A DNA stretch of 64,000 nucleotides, taken from NCBI RefSeq assembly GCF_030445035.2, contig NC_080673.1, forward strand, positions 163,986,216 through 164,050,215. The letters are read 5' to 3'. The notes under the pieces were generated by a model, which worked only from the letters and a program-made list of their open reading frames with translations, had not been told where the DNA came from and did not search any database. Below, one piece after another: positions 23,848 to 39,089 of this stretch. Every line of letters starts with the position of its first letter. The stretch's first letter is position 1. The translations under genes were made by a program, and so were the position numbers. The DNA is from Dasypus novemcinctus (lineage: Eukaryota; Chordata; Mammalia; Cingulata; Dasypodidae).

Positions 23848-26274
23848 TGGTACATACATCATGCATCTTACAATAGGTGATGTCTTAGATTGGAGAAACA
23901 CAGTAATTTGTTGCATGTAAGTGTAAGGAGGCTAATATTGGAGATATTAATCTTTATGAAAGTCAAGTGCATGCAACAGCATGTTGCCTCTTATATTATT
24001 GGTTATTTGAAGGGATTCAAAGAAATAAATGAAGAATTTTCTTAGTTTCTGAGTAAGAATATTATGGGGATGAATGAATTCCAACCATCCTCCATCAATA
24101 CCTAAGATTCTGGGTAATGAGAGAGTGTCCAGTTGACCAAGTTTAGTCACTCCTTAGCTGTACTTGGACAAATGCGTGGAAGACTGGTGAAAAGCATCTC
24201 TATTGCCCAACAGAGACTATATATGATGTGGAAGAGAGAATTTCCCCTAAATAAATAGATACTGAGTGGCTGCTAGGCGACCACAACCAAGCATGTACTT
24301 ACAGAGGAAACTAAATCAGCATCCTTTTGGAATTCTATCTCTAATAGTTCAGTGAGAATGTAGCAGAGAAAAGTGCCCAGATAGCTTCTAGAACCCAGAC
24401 ACCATGACATCAAGTCTACCACATCTTGAATGAGCCACTGCACCTTTCTGAGCATCAGTTTCCGTCATAGGAAAGGTGAGGAAACTGGACTTTCTCTAAG
24501 GCCCATTATAGTAAAGGAAAGTATATGACTCTGTAATTATTCATCTTAGATACTGTTGTAAAAGGTGGAAAGATCTAGAAGCTTGAATGGCCCCAAAATA
24601 ATAAGTTCAAGAGTCCCTGCTGATCATGATGAAATACATGAGATTTACTACCAGCTGCTTTCTGGAGACAAAGAAGAGAAAAAAATAACTTTCTAGTCCA
24701 AAAGAGAGCCCCGGAAAGCCCAGCTGCTTGGACCTTAAAGAAGTTAGTTAGAAAATCACCACAATTGTTGCAACCAAAAAAAATATTTCTATTGGTTTTC
24801 GAAAATAGGTGCTTACAAATGATTTGTTAGCAGACCTTGAAATAAGCCAGACAGCCAAACAGTTACTTTCTTGCCTGGGGACAAATGGCATAGATTAATT
24901 TGTAAAATTTCAGGATAGTTTATAATGTGTGATGTTACGAAAACCTCAAGTTGCTGACATTTAAAATTGTAACTCGCTGGCTCATTTCTGAAACTTCTCT
25001 TTTGAATTGGTCCTCCTCTAGTGCTACAGAATAAAATCTTGGCTTAAACACAAATTAGCATTATGAACTGGACATTTCCTTTTCTGTAACAGTATCCTAA
25101 TAGAGAAGTTAGGAGAGGACAGAATGGAAATTGGTCTTACTCATCAAGACGGCAGACTTCTTAGAAACGAAATCTCCCACAGTTTGACTTACTGTTACCA
25201 TATCTCCTCAACTTTCTCTTAAAGATCTTCTTTTTTTTTTTTTTTCCTTTTTCCCTCCTGGCTGTAATTCCCAAATATATGATCTTAAATATCTCAAGCT
25301 CATACTTCTGTCTGTGGTGCTTTTAGCTCTTTAGGAGGAATTTTTTTTTCAGAAATTAGACTAAAGTAAAGACTAGGGAGTAAAGATTAAATTTACTAAA
25401 ATAACCAGGTATGTTTGTTACTTGATTAAACAAAAGAATCCTGACTTGAGTTAAATTCTTCAGTGATTTGTTTTGTCACTTAGGGGAAATTTCTTCAATA
25501 GCACCAACATCATAATATTGGAAAGATCAGTAAGCAAATAAACTAATCCATCAGACCCAGTTGGTCCCTGAAGGTCAATTTTGACTCTTTTGTTGGAGCC
25601 CTTGGGAAGAGGTGCTTTCTTACCACTGCAGTTGACAACTACTGGTGGCCAAATTGACATCATATAGGAAGAGTCTACCAGAGAATGAAACAACACAAAG
25701 AAAACTGGAAGAAAGGAAAAGAGAGAAGTAGATTCCTCTTCACACAATAAGAGCATCCATGCTTGTTTAACACCAGATATATCTCTAGATTTCATGGTTA
25801 TATGAACCACTAAATTCTTCTTATATATGTAAGCCCATTTGAATTGGGTTTTTGTCACTTTTTGTCACTAAAAGAGTCCAAGTGAATATAAGATTCTAAT
25901 AGTGGGCAAAAAGCAATTATATCAAAGATGACTGTCCTTTTATTACTTTTTAAAATGATGAGTCCATTTCAAAATGAGCAACCAAATCAGTAAAGGATCT
26001 GGAAACTCATAGAGGAAGGACAGAGAAAACTCTTGTGATGTCATTACAATGAGAGGATGGGGAGGGGATTAAACTTGCTCTGAATAGGCCCAAGGGCCGA
26101 TAGGAAGAAGCAAAGGAGCAAATTGGGGTTACTACTGTTCACTGAATGGAATAGGTTGCCTCATGAATATATTCTGCATCTGTCCACTTCCTTCCATTGC
26201 CATTACTGCCACACTGATCCAAGCAGCCTTAACTCTCACCTGGACAACTGCTGGAGCCTTCTAAAGTCACTCAT
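23848..26274. other. Intergenic, no gene
   Basis: Includes a MIR-like piece at about 24385-24540 (antisense) and a poly-T run near 25230. Nothing else recognised. Confidence 0.5.
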
Positions 26275-26720
26275 TGACTCAACAAATGTTCATTGGACCT
26301 CAACTCTATGTTTGGCCCTACTGCAGGTGCTGTGGAGTCAGCAGGGAACAAACAGAAGTTTCTGCCCTTCAGGAGTTTACTAGAATCTAGTCATGGGAAA
26401 TAGACTGTAAACAAAGTAGTAAATATAATATATAGCATGACAGGTAATGATAAGTGCTAGGGAGAAAAACAAACCAGGAAAGAAGTTGGGGAGCATGTGG
26501 GTGGGAGGGGATGGGTTTGCAATTGTAAACAGGGTGACTGGGGAAGGCCTCACTGGGGTGATCCTGGAGCAAAGACATGGAAGGAGCTATGCAGTTATCT
26601 GGAGAAAGCATTTCAAGCAGTAGGAATATTGAGAGCAAGGGTCCTGAGACAGGACTCTTCAGTGAGGCTGCATTCAAGTGAGTACAGGGGATGGTAGAAG
26701 GAATGTGGTCAGAGAGGCCA
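26275..26720 (+). repeat. Old dispersed mammalian repeat, second copy
   Basis: Same blocks and order as 8875-9290, beginning CTCAACAAATGTTCATTGG. Confidence 0.5.
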
Positions 26721-26823
26721 GGGGTGGTTGAAAATCATGAGGGTCCTTATCGCCTCACTGTCAACCTGATCCTGTACCATCTGTTGCTCACAAATAGGAA
26801 CAAATCTTTTAAAACACTGTGGA

Positions 26824-27248
26824 GGAAGCAGACTTGGACCAATGGATAGGGCGTCCACCTATCACATGGGAGGTCCGTGGTTCAAATCCTGGGAGCTGGC
26901 CCATGCACAGTGCTGATGCGCGCAGGGAGTGCCCTGCCACACAGGAGTACCCCCCGCGTAGAGGAGCCCCACACGCAAGGAGTGCGCCCCGTAAGGAGAG
27001 GCGCCCAGCATGAAAGAAAGTGCAGCCTGCCCAGGAATGGCACCGCACACACGGAGAGCTGACACAACAAGATGATGCAACAAAAAGAAACACAGATTCC
27101 CGGTGCCACTGATAAGGATAGAAGCGGTCACAGAAGCACAAGCAGCGAATGGACACAGAGAGAAAACAACTGGGAATGGAAGGGGAGAGAAATAAATAAA
27201 TAAATAAATAAATAAATCTTTAAAAAAATATAAAATAAAATAAAAAAT
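26824..27248 (+). repeat. Long tRNA-derived SINE (DAS type)
   Basis: Near-perfect duplication AAAACACTGT(G/A)GA (26811-26823 and 27249-27261). (AAAT)n tail near 27190-27220. Confidence 0.95.
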
Positions 27249-27261
27249 AAAACACTGTAGA

Positions 27262-27730
27262 AAGATCCAGCAATTTACTCCTGGGCCTTTATTTCTACAG
27301 AAATAAAAACTTAAGTCCACACAAAAACCTATACGTGACAGTTCACTGCAGCCTCATTTGTAATAGCCATAAACTGGAAACAACCAAAATGTCCTACAAT
27401 AGGTGAAGGATGAAACGAACTCTGGCACATCCATTTTATTCAGCAATAAAAAGGAAGGAACCATTGATACATGCGACACTGTGGATGGACTTCAAGGGTA
27501 TTATGCTAAGCGAAAAATCTCAAAAGGTCACCTATCATAGGATTCCATCTATATAAACTCTTGAAGTGAAACAGTTATAGAGATGAAGGACAGATTAATA
27601 ATGGGTGCCAGGATTAGGAATGGTGGAAGAGAGGGGAGTGAGGGTGATTCCAGAGGTACCACAAGACAGATCCTCATGGTCACGGAAGAGTTCTGGATCT
27701 TGACTGCAATGGCAATTACGTGAGTCTACA
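27262..27730 (+). repeat. L1 ORF2 3' end and 3' UTR fragment
   Basis: Typical L1 wording: AATAGCCATAAACTGGAAAC, CAGCAATAAAAAGGAAGGAAC and GATTCCATCTATAT. It has no long open frame. Confidence 0.7.
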
Positions 27731-27734
27731 CCTG

Positions 27735-28354
27735 TGTTATGGATTGACCTGTTTCCTCCCAAAAGACATGTTAAGGCCTAATCCTCAGAACCTTAGATGT
27801 AAGGTTGTTAGAGTTGGAATGGGGTCATTACAGATAGAATGAAACAAGTTCAAATGAGGTCACACTGGAGCAGGGTGAGCCTTAATCCAGGATGACTGGT
27901 GTCCTTCTAAGAAGAAGAATTTGAACACAGATAGACAGATAGTGATGGAGGATAGAATGCCCCAGACTGCCAGAGAAGCAAGAAGAGGCATGGAGTAGCA
28001 CCTTCCCTGCAGGAAGACCTGCTGACCCCTTGATTTCTGGCTTCTAACCTTTAGAACTGTGAGAAAAATAAATTTTTTTTTAGGTACTGGTGCCAGAAAT
28101 TGAACCCAGAACCTCATCTGTGGGAACCCAGCACTCAACCACTGAGCCATATCCACTCCCCTGAGTAGGTTTTTTCATTTGTCTGCTTGTTGTTTGTTTC
28201 TGTTTTTTTGTTTTTAGGAGGCACCAGGGACTGAACCCGGGACCTCCCATGTGGGAAGCAGGCACTCAACCGCTCGAGCCACATCCCCACCCCTCTTTTG
28301 TTTTAATTCCCCAGTTTGCGGCACCTTCTCTTGGCAGTCCTTGGAAACCACACC
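27735..28354 (+). repeat. MLT1-like MaLR LTR, split by a dimeric SINE
   Basis: Starts TGTTATGGATTG and includes CTGGTGTCCTTCTAAGAAG and TAGAACTGTGAGAAAAATAAA. It resumes after the SINE with CCCCAGTTTGCGGCACC. The SINE dimer lies at about 28075-28294. Confidence 0.7.
28075..28294 (-). repeat. Dimeric tRNA-derived SINE, antisense
   Basis: Two monomers (about 28078-28160 and 28215-28292) joined by GGTTTTTTCATTTGTCTGC, the reverse of the linker at 5595-5625. Second family member in this window. Confidence 0.75.
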
Positions 28355-28989
28355 ATGTCAGAAAATAACATAGAACCATATACTTTCTATACCAAAGTCC
28401 GTTCCCTGGTTTTGATATAGGACTACAGGACTATAGTTATATAAGATGTAAGTAGTGGTAGAAACAGGGTAAAGGGTATAAGGCCTTCTTTGTACTATCT
28501 TTGCAACTTCCTTGAACTTGAACATAAAATTATTTCAAAATAAGAAAGTAAAAAAAGTAATTGTGTTTCAGTGGAAAACTATACATCTATAGCCATCTTT
28601 CTTTTAGAGCTGTCTGAGTCTACCCTTTCATTGTCTTTGAGCTATTTTATAACTCTGAAAGTTTAGAGAACTGATAAAAATGCAAATTGCCTGTCTGGTA
28701 AAGATTCCCCTCCCCCCACCCCGACCTTCCCATCCACCCCCACCCACCCCTCTTCACATCCCCACACACACCATGGAAAAACCAGTTTTGCTACCATTTG
28801 CACATTCAATTCAACATTCCTTTATTCCATAACGATTTGCACATTTTTAATTTCCTTTGAACTCAAGAGGGCATGGAGTAAGTTAAGTAAAACCTTTAAT
28901 ATGTGTTCATTTTTCTATCCTTAAGAGCAAGGGTCCTGCGACAGGACATGATTTTACCTTTCCAGAAAATTCTTTCTTAAGGACACAAA

Positions 28990-29520
28990 TCCTGTCATGT
29001 CACCCCCAGGCTTAACCACTTCTGAAGGCTTCCCATTGCATCCCAAACTCTTCACATTGGTGTCCAAGGCCTGGCCCCAGCCTGCCTCTTGGGCCCTATC
29101 TCCTCACGCCCCTCACTCCGGCTACACACCTTTCTTTCAGCTCCTGGAGAACATGAAACTTGTTCCTTCTTCTGATTCTTGCTCTTGTCTAGCTTGAACT
29201 GCTCTTCTCACAAATGGCTTTCTCGTGAGTCTCCTTTCAGTTCAAATGTTCGTCCTCAGAGAGGTCATCTCTGGCAACTCTATTAAAAATAACACCCCAC
29301 CCAATTTTTAACTTCATCACAGTCATTTCTACCTGAAATCATCTTGTTCAGTTAGCTACTAGTTTTATTTATTATCTGCTCCCCCTCTCTCATCAAAAAG
29401 CAAATTCCATAACAGTAGGACCTTGAAATCAGCTTCATCATTATATCCCCTAATACTTAGAAGTGTGGTAGGTACTAGGACATAGTAGACACTCAACAAA
29501 AATTTCTTGAATAACTGTGC
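28990..29520 (+). repeat. L2 3' end
   Basis: Shows AACTCTTCACATTGGTGTCC, CAAGGCCTGGCCCCAGC and a CTCAACAAAAATTTCTTGAA terminus, the L2 pattern. Confidence 0.65.
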
Positions 29521-30122
29521 GAATGTTTCTGTAGGAAGTGAGGTCCCCTTCCCTGGAGGTGTTTAAGTATGATTTGCACAGCCACTTGAAAGGGTCAGAG
29601 TAAAGCTTTGGGCATGAGCTTAGTCACAAGAATAAAATACCACTAAAGTCCCACCCAGCCCTATGAGTCTCTGATTCTGTGGTCACCACACCACTCTTTT
29701 TATGCAATGGGAAAAGCAAGGGAGTATTCCTCAGTCATTTTCCACCAAATGAGAGTATGCACACCCTGTTCCTGCTGCAATATCATCTCAGCATTAAAAT
29801 GTTGAAGCTAATCAGACATTTAATTTCAAAGTGGAAGGTCATTATCTTGTCACAAAATTTTATTCCAATTACTTTTTTTTTCTATTATACGAAATGAATT
29901 AAAAGTAGCACAAAACATTGGGAGATCAAACAGTCAATCAGAAGCTCATTAAATATCATTGAAATTGGTGCAATAAAAAGCATTTCCCATGGCTGCATTA
30001 TTATTTAAAAGCTATATTCTGGATGGCTCAAGGAATTGACATGCTGCCAATAAAAAAAAATCACCCTGTCCATAAATAGCAACTTGGCTTTTAAAAGTTC
30101 ACTTTTTTTTTTTTTTTGGAAG
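29521..30122. other. Intergenic, AT-rich, no gene
   Basis: AT-rich sequence without recognised repeat (29800-30100) and several A or T runs. It may hold conserved non-coding DNA; that is inference. Confidence 0.4.
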
Positions 30123-30138
30123 ATTTAAAGCATGGGTG

Positions 30139-30230
30139 GGAGAGTGGGTGTAGCTCGGTGGTTGAATTCCTGTTTCCCATGTATGAGGTCCCAGGTTTAA
30201 TCCCCTATCCCTTCTTAAAAAAATTAAAAA
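30139..30230 (+). repeat. Short tRNA-derived SINE monomer
   Basis: Flanked by TTAAAGCATGGGTG (30125-30138 and 30231-30244). Single tRNA-like head and A-rich tail. Confidence 0.85.
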
Positions 30231-30244
30231 TTAAAGCATGGGTG

Positions 30245-32068
30245 TATTTACAATCTGATCAGCCTCTTAGAGACCCCAAAGAGAAAATATAAGCAAACTC
30301 ACCATTTGATAATCTAGACTATAATTTAGAGCAAGATGCTTACAGAGCGCTACTGGCAATTTTATAAACATTTCACTACATTACATTTATTTACAATGCT
30401 CAGCTAAATATTAATACATTCCTAGGCAGGGATGAGTGGTCAGTTAGAGTTTTAAAATTCAGTCCAACTCCATACTTGGAGTAAATGCCCATTTTCTAAA
30501 GACTGATTATAAGCACTTCATTTTTATTTGGACCCAAACATAGGTGATTGCCAGCATGAGGATTTGAAAGCTGTTCATTTTTAAATTTTTAATGTTTTTC
30601 TTCTGCAAGCCCTCTTTTTTTTTTTTTTTTTTTTGAGTAAACCACTAATTTGAGTGTTCAGTTCCATAGAAATGACCACTCTTTCATACACAGGATGGCA
30701 GGTCCTTTTAGTTGATAAAATGTAACAACAGAAGTACTGTTCACAGTCTCTTCAGGTGTTTAAGTGGTGAGGATGATGCAAATTAAAAATATATAAGCAG
30801 AAGAGAAAGCCTTCGGGTATAGGAAATTACTTTCAGTAGAAGGGCTGAAGATTTCTCCCCCATAAGCCCTCCCTCTCCACTACCACCCCAATTTCTTTTC
30901 AAAAGCCAGGACTGATTGGCAAATTATCTGAGAGTAAAGTGGGCAAGAAGCATTTCGATGCAAAATTCAGAACTGCTTTATAGAAAGGAAAGTGTGGGGA
31001 GGTTTGTTATCATTTATTTCCTCCAGTATATCATTCAATTTCAGCTGTCTCCCATCTCAGAAGTAACTCCTCCATTTCTCACTTATGTGCCTAAGAAACA
31101 TCTCCCTGGCATCTCATTCTCTCTCTCTGTCTTTCACCAGCATTTCATTATTTCTTAACTGTCCCTCTCATGCTGTCTCCCTTTTTCTTAGTGATCCACG
31201 TGTCCTCATTTAGCAGTTTTCAGAAGCCAGGGAGAAACGTTGCAAATAATGTTAAATATGATTAATATCTTGAATTCCTTGAAATATGACATGCATGAGT
31301 TACAATGAAACCTCTTTTATTTCCCCATGAAATGCTTTTGCATAATGAGAAAGAAAATGTCCTCTATGCCCTAATCAGTCCTGACAGTTCCTGGACTCCC
31401 AAATACTTTTATTTATGGCATTATTTATTTCATCTTTAATAAATGGAGGAAGGGGGGAACCACAGACTGATCTGAGGAGGCTCCAAGTAAGAAGGAGACA
31501 ATCCAGAGTGACACACTGAAGCTGAACCAGCAAAGAAGTAAAAGAAGGTTTCCAAAGAAAGGAAGGTCTGGGAAAAGAGAGGCCAAGGAATTGAACCCCC
31601 AGAAGAACATGGGTCATTCCCAAGACTAAAAGGAAAGCTCCGAAAAGGAAACTAACTTTTCCTTTAGCAACATGAAGGAAGAGAGATGAATCCAGAACTC
31701 TGACCTGGCAAACTAAGGCTGGAGGCAGGAAACTAAACCTGGGAGGCGCTATGAGTTCTGGGCCTAGGGGAGGGGTGATTCCAGACGAATGGATCTTCTG
31801 CTCCAAAGAGTGGCTGGCAGAGGCCCAGCCGTTCCTCTAGGTTTGAAGATAACTTTACCCCCTGAGGATCCTGCTCCAAACCATGGAGACCCTTCTTTCA
31901 TTCAAGCTACTGAAATTGTGTGTCCTCCAGAAATCCTTGCCTAGCGGCCCCAGACACAGTGAGAAACAGGCTGGGCCTTGCAGTAAGCGAGTGCTCTGGG
32001 GCCACCTTAGTCCTGCAAGTACATTTACATATATAGAGAGAGACATAATGACATTATTGAAGGTATCT
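30245..32068. other. Intergenic, no gene
   Basis: A poly-T run near 30614-30632, otherwise unremarkable. The 143-codon minus ORF at 31375-31806 has no recognised domain. Confidence 0.5.
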
Positions 32069-32586
32069 ATCTTAATTTTCCAGGGTTGCTACTATAAATA
32101 CCACATATAGGTTGGATTAACAACAGGACTTTATTGGCTCACGTTTTGGAAGCCTGGAAGTCCAAAATCAAGGAGTTGAGAAGGCCATGACATTTCTGCC
32201 TGAAGTCTGTAGAGTTCTGGTGCTGGCTTGCCACAGCCTTTGGGACTCCTTGGCTTGCATGTCGGCCTCCCAATTCATGGCAATCCCTCTCTTCTTGTGT
32301 CTGCTCTTCCAGTTTCCACTAATTCCTGACTTTCTCTGCCTTCTTACTTCTACATCTTTCAGCTTCTCTTTAAAAAGCCTCCAGTAAAAGGGATGAAGGT
32401 CCACCCTGATTCAGTTTAGCCACTTCAAAATCGAATCTTAGAAGATCCTATTCACAAATGGGTCCCACCATAATTGCTAATACATCTTTGAAGGATCCCA
32501 AGGACAAGCTGGTTCACCCCTACAGGAACACTGATTAAGTTTAAGAGCATGTCTTTTGTTGGGGTACATGATTCAATCTACCACAG
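32069..32586 (-). repeat. MaLR-like LTR, antisense
   Basis: The most complete of the four copies. It begins TATCTTAATTTTCCAGGGTTGC and ends CAATCTACCACAG. The next LTR starts within five bases. Confidence 0.65.
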
Positions 32587-32590
32587 TATC

Positions 32591-33029
32591 TGTAACAGTT
32601 CACTTCATGTGCCCACTTGGCTAAGTTATGGTGTCTAGTTGTTCGGCCAAGCACTGGCCTGCTTGTTAATGCGAGTGTTTCAAGATGGGATTTGGATCTA
32701 TAATCAATTGATTGCATCTATGATCAACAAAGGAGACTGCCCTCAGCCATGTGGGCAGTGCAAGTTTCATCCAGTCAGTTAAAGGTCTTAAAAGCCAGAA
32801 CTGAGTGTACCAGAAGTCAGAAGAGGAATTTCAACTCAACCTTAGTTCTTGCCAGAACTTCCAGCTTCCCCTGGGGAAGCATCACCTTTATCCAAGCTTC
32901 CAACTTCCTGCCTGCCCTACAGACTTTGAACTTGCCAACACCCACCATGTGAGCCAAAATGTGTGTGCACGCGTGCGCGCACTCAATATATCCTGTTGGT
33001 TCTTTCTCTCGGGACTCTGACTGATACTG
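32591..33029 (+). repeat. MLT2-like (ERV-L) LTR, sense
   Basis: Starts TGTAACAGTTCACTTCATG. Includes CATCCAGTCAGTTAAAGG and ends near GACTCTGACTGATACT. It includes a CpG-rich GTGTGTGCACGCGTGCGCGC run at about 32959-32980. It lies about 300 bases upstream of the CpG island in the same direction as BEND4. Confidence 0.65.
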
Positions 33030-33119
33030 TATCTAATCACCATCCCCAAGGTTACTCTTTTGCTCCCTCAATTGCACAAGTCTACCTACTATGAGAAGAA
33101 TAGGAACTCAAGTGACCTG

Positions 33120-35373
<2,254 letters not shown>

Positions 35374-37791
35374 TGAGACACCGGGCTCTGCACCAGCTCC
35401 GCGGGTGGCACTCGCATCTGCCGCGGACCTCAGGGGAGGAAGAGACCCAGTGCCTCCTCCCAAAGCTCAGCGTCCCCGCACCTCGGCCACTCCGCCCCTG
35501 CCCTCCCGAGGGACGCCGGCTGTCAGGCTGCGAGGGCCGGCAAGTCGGCCCAGGACCTGCAGAAATGCCCGATGGGGAGCACCGACCCTTGGGTGCGAGA
35601 CTCCTCTCCTTTTCCCCGAGCCTGTAGGCGTCCCCATGAGGAAAGTCTGCCTACCGGCAGGGACAGCGAGGGGCTGGGGGAAAGGCCAGAGCCTGGGGCC
35701 TACGTCCTCCGCGCCCCGGAGAAGAACAGTCTCGTTTATCCCGCTCGTTAGAACTGAAAGTTCCTGCTCAGGCCTTTTAGGGCACTTAGGAGAACCTCAA
35801 ATTATGTACAGGGCTGGATTCAAGGCCCCCTTTTTTTTACTAATGAAAATATAGAAGCATTGTCTCTAAATGAGTTATAGATGCTTAAGCTAATATTCTA
35901 TTGTTTGTCAATATTTTGACTTATGAAGGATCGGTTTTAAGAAAGAAAATGTAATTACAGGTTATAGTGAAGATTTGTTCTGTCACACCCTCGCTGATTT
36001 GGAGATGTTGGAAGGCTTAGAGTGGGATTCTTACGTGGGGTGTCCTTATTTTTGTTTGTTTGTTTTGTTTTCACTTGCTGTTGTCCCAATAATCTACTCT
36101 GTATTTAAAGTCATTCTTAGGCCATTCAGCACTCCGTTGTCCACATTTTTCTTCGGTTTGTTCCCCTCCTAATGAGGTGCCTTTTCTTTCTCTCTGGGAC
36201 TGGAATCTTTCTTCTTTACCCCTTCTGGTTCATGCTCCTGTCTATTCTCAGGCCCTGCTTTATCGTTCTTAATTTTTATGCTTTCTGGCGGTTCAGGTCC
36301 TTTTCTTGCCCATTTTTCTATATTTTGTTCCTCCTTTTGGGTGACTGCAGTTCCACCGTGCTCATTGGTTTTTGGGGTATTTGTCCCCCCCCCCCTTTTT
36401 TTATTTGCTCTTTAATCTCTTGAGAATCTTCCCTTCTATTTTATATTCTTCTTTTAGTCTTTGCTGACTGTTTTTTCAATCTTTTACTTCCCCTTTTTAC
36501 ACTATAAATTGGCCACTCCCTTATTTACATTCCCCTTCCCCCCTCCCAGTTTCAATCTTTCATTTTCCTGTTATTTTCACTTTCTTTATTGCTTCCTATC
36601 CATGCATGATCCCTTTTAGTCTGGCAGTTTCTTTCTTCCTTCTTTCTTTCATATAGAGTTGTGGTTTTTTTCCCCTCCTTCTCACCTTGTTGTAAATGTT
36701 CTCTTTCAATGTTTCTTCAAATGTCTTATTTATTTTGTCTCTGTCTCCAGGTAGAATTCACAACGTGGCTGAATCTATAGGAGAGAAAGTGGGTTTTGTC
36801 GATACCCTGCAAACATCTCAAGGCTACTTCCGTTTTTTTTAAAAAGAGAGGTCATAGACAAACTTCATAGTACTAAGAACAGGGAGGCATGTGCTTATTG
36901 GAAAGATATAAATTGGATGGTAGGTTTCTTCTGCGCAGTAAGAAAAATGGTCTGGGAGAAAACAAAAAGGGGAGGGGGACAGTACCAACCATCAGGAACT
37001 GTGGTCCTAATATCAATCCGCTGATGGACAAAGCCATCTCTTAACAGGCACAGTGATAGTGATCTGAGTGCCCATCAGAGGGACAGTCACCTGAAGAGCT
37101 GATTGGTTCCTTGAAGGACTTGTGGTTCCACTTTGAACCAATGAATGTGTGCACAGGCCAGGTAAGCACACTGGATGATAGTGGTGGTAGAGGTGGAGAT
37201 TTGCCTGTTGCACCCATACAAAAGTGTTATTGCAATGTCTTAAGCCACCTAGTAAACAAAAAATAGTCAAAACGTTGATGTGATGAAATGAGTCAAGGAT
37301 AGAAGAGACATAAGTGCATGGCCAGAGTTAATGCAATGAAAAGAGAAAGGGCTAAAGTGAATCTTATTTGTCATTAATGGCCATAAACCACTGAGAAGAG
37401 AAATATGTGATTAAAAATAGATTTTTTTCAACATTCCTATAAAATCTCATGAAGAGTATAATTTTCCTTAAAAGAGCTAATATACCATGGTTTTAAAAGC
37501 ATATTTTTCCTCTCTGGGAGGCTTAGAGTTAAAACCCACGTAGATCTTGATATGCAGCCTAAATTTGGCATCAGGAAATGGGAAATTGCATCTTTAAGCA
37601 GAGTACAATCAAAAATGAATTACAATAAATCCTATATAATTGCATAGGTCATTCTCTTTAATGAGATTTTACTAACCTGACTGTCAAGCTTTTGAGTCAG
37701 GCAGATATTTTATCTTCTTCAACTGATAAAAGTGTCAGCTATAAACCACCATATAAATATTCATAAATCTACACATCTGTGGCAGCCTATC

Positions 37792-37871
37792 AGCATCATT
37801 CTTTTGGACATTAAAAGCATTCTAATTACTTTCTGTCTAGCAGAGCTGAAATGCTGCCTGTTATAGTATGT
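37792..37871 (+). repeat. Copy A of a diverged intronic duplicate element
   Basis: Shares with 39019-39089 an ordered block: GCATCA, then GCATTCTAATTAC, TTCTGTCT, AGCT, TGCTGCCTG and AGTATGT. The spacing is nearly the same. TAATTAC is a homeodomain-type core. It does not look like a known interspersed repeat. Confidence 0.55.
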
Positions 37872-39018
37872 GCTTGGCAGGCATGATTGCTTTTGTTTGC
37901 CATCACAAATAGCAGCATCCTATTTTATATACCGATGGTCCAGAAAATATTCAGGGATTGACTGAGCAGGATGAATATTAGGAAGCACCATCTGGTTTTG
38001 ATAGCACCGAGTATATTAACTCATCTGTTAATTTTTGACACATCATTGATTTATTTATTTAGAAAAATTGCATCCTGTTTGGCTGTGTTGATGTTTGCCA
38101 TTATGAAAAAAAATTGGATGGCATTTTTTTAAAAAGACATAGTTCATTGATTTAAGACAAGTGAGGCTTCCAAAGATGCTTTTATTTTCTAACTTCTATT
38201 TTTTATGCTATGAAGTCCTCTTTTTAAAAAGGAAGTGTTAAATTAATGTTTTAAGGAAATCTGTTTTGAACTAGTTGGAAATTCTTTTGGTAGATAGAAT
38301 ACATGGATATGTGCTGATGGAAGGTGTCAAAAAGATTTCTGCTTCTGCATTTTTAATATTAATATATTTCACCCTTCGGTGGGCAAAAATCAAAAGGTTA
38401 CCACTAATCTCGACTACTGTGATCGCCTTCAGAGAAACAGAATACTCTTGGGAATGTACTGTGATGGGCAAATTCCATTCAAGGCTTTACTTACAAAGAA
38501 GGACATTAAAGTAGGAAGCCTGTGTTTGATTGCAGAGTTCCCATTCCTGTTCTTATTCACTTATCAGATTTAGGATGGATTAAACCAGTTAAATTCATAA
38601 GATTTTCTAGAAGTAGATTTTTTTAATTAAAAAAAGTAATCATAGGCTCATATTTTGGAATCAGACTAGGCACAATTTGCAGCACGATATTATCTTCCAG
38701 TAAGTTGCCCAATAAAGCAAAATAAATTAGACAGAGTGGTCATTTTAGAGGGCTCTGTGACTGTGATTTATTAACCTTTTATGTTGTTTATCTTTGAAAA
38801 GTTAGGGATAAAGTAGAATAATTTTAAAGCTCCTTCGTAAACTGTTGATTTTGTATTTCCCTGTTATCTCTTGAGTGGAAACTCTCTGAGTAGGGGAAAA
38901 AAGAGTTTAAAAAAGAAAAATACATGTTCACACTCCTCAATTAAGAATCATGGATCAGTGGCCATTCACTTGTATTCGTATGAAAACAGAACTTTTCTCC
39001 ATTTTTTAGCAATTATGG

Positions 39019-39089
39019 GCATCACACAGTATTTGCATTTCTAATTACATTCTGTCTGGAAAGCTAAAGTATTGCTGCCTGCAGTATGT
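39019..39089 (+). repeat. Copy B of a diverged intronic duplicate element
   Basis: Same order of motifs as copy A: GCATCA, GCATTTCTAATTAC, TTCTGTCT, AGCT, TGCTGCCTG, AGTATGT. It lies about 1.2 kb downstream in the same orientation within BEND4 intron 1. Confidence 0.55.

Noticed and set aside
31375-31806. 143-codon ORF on the minus strand
   Set aside because: No recognisable domain and no splice or promoter context.
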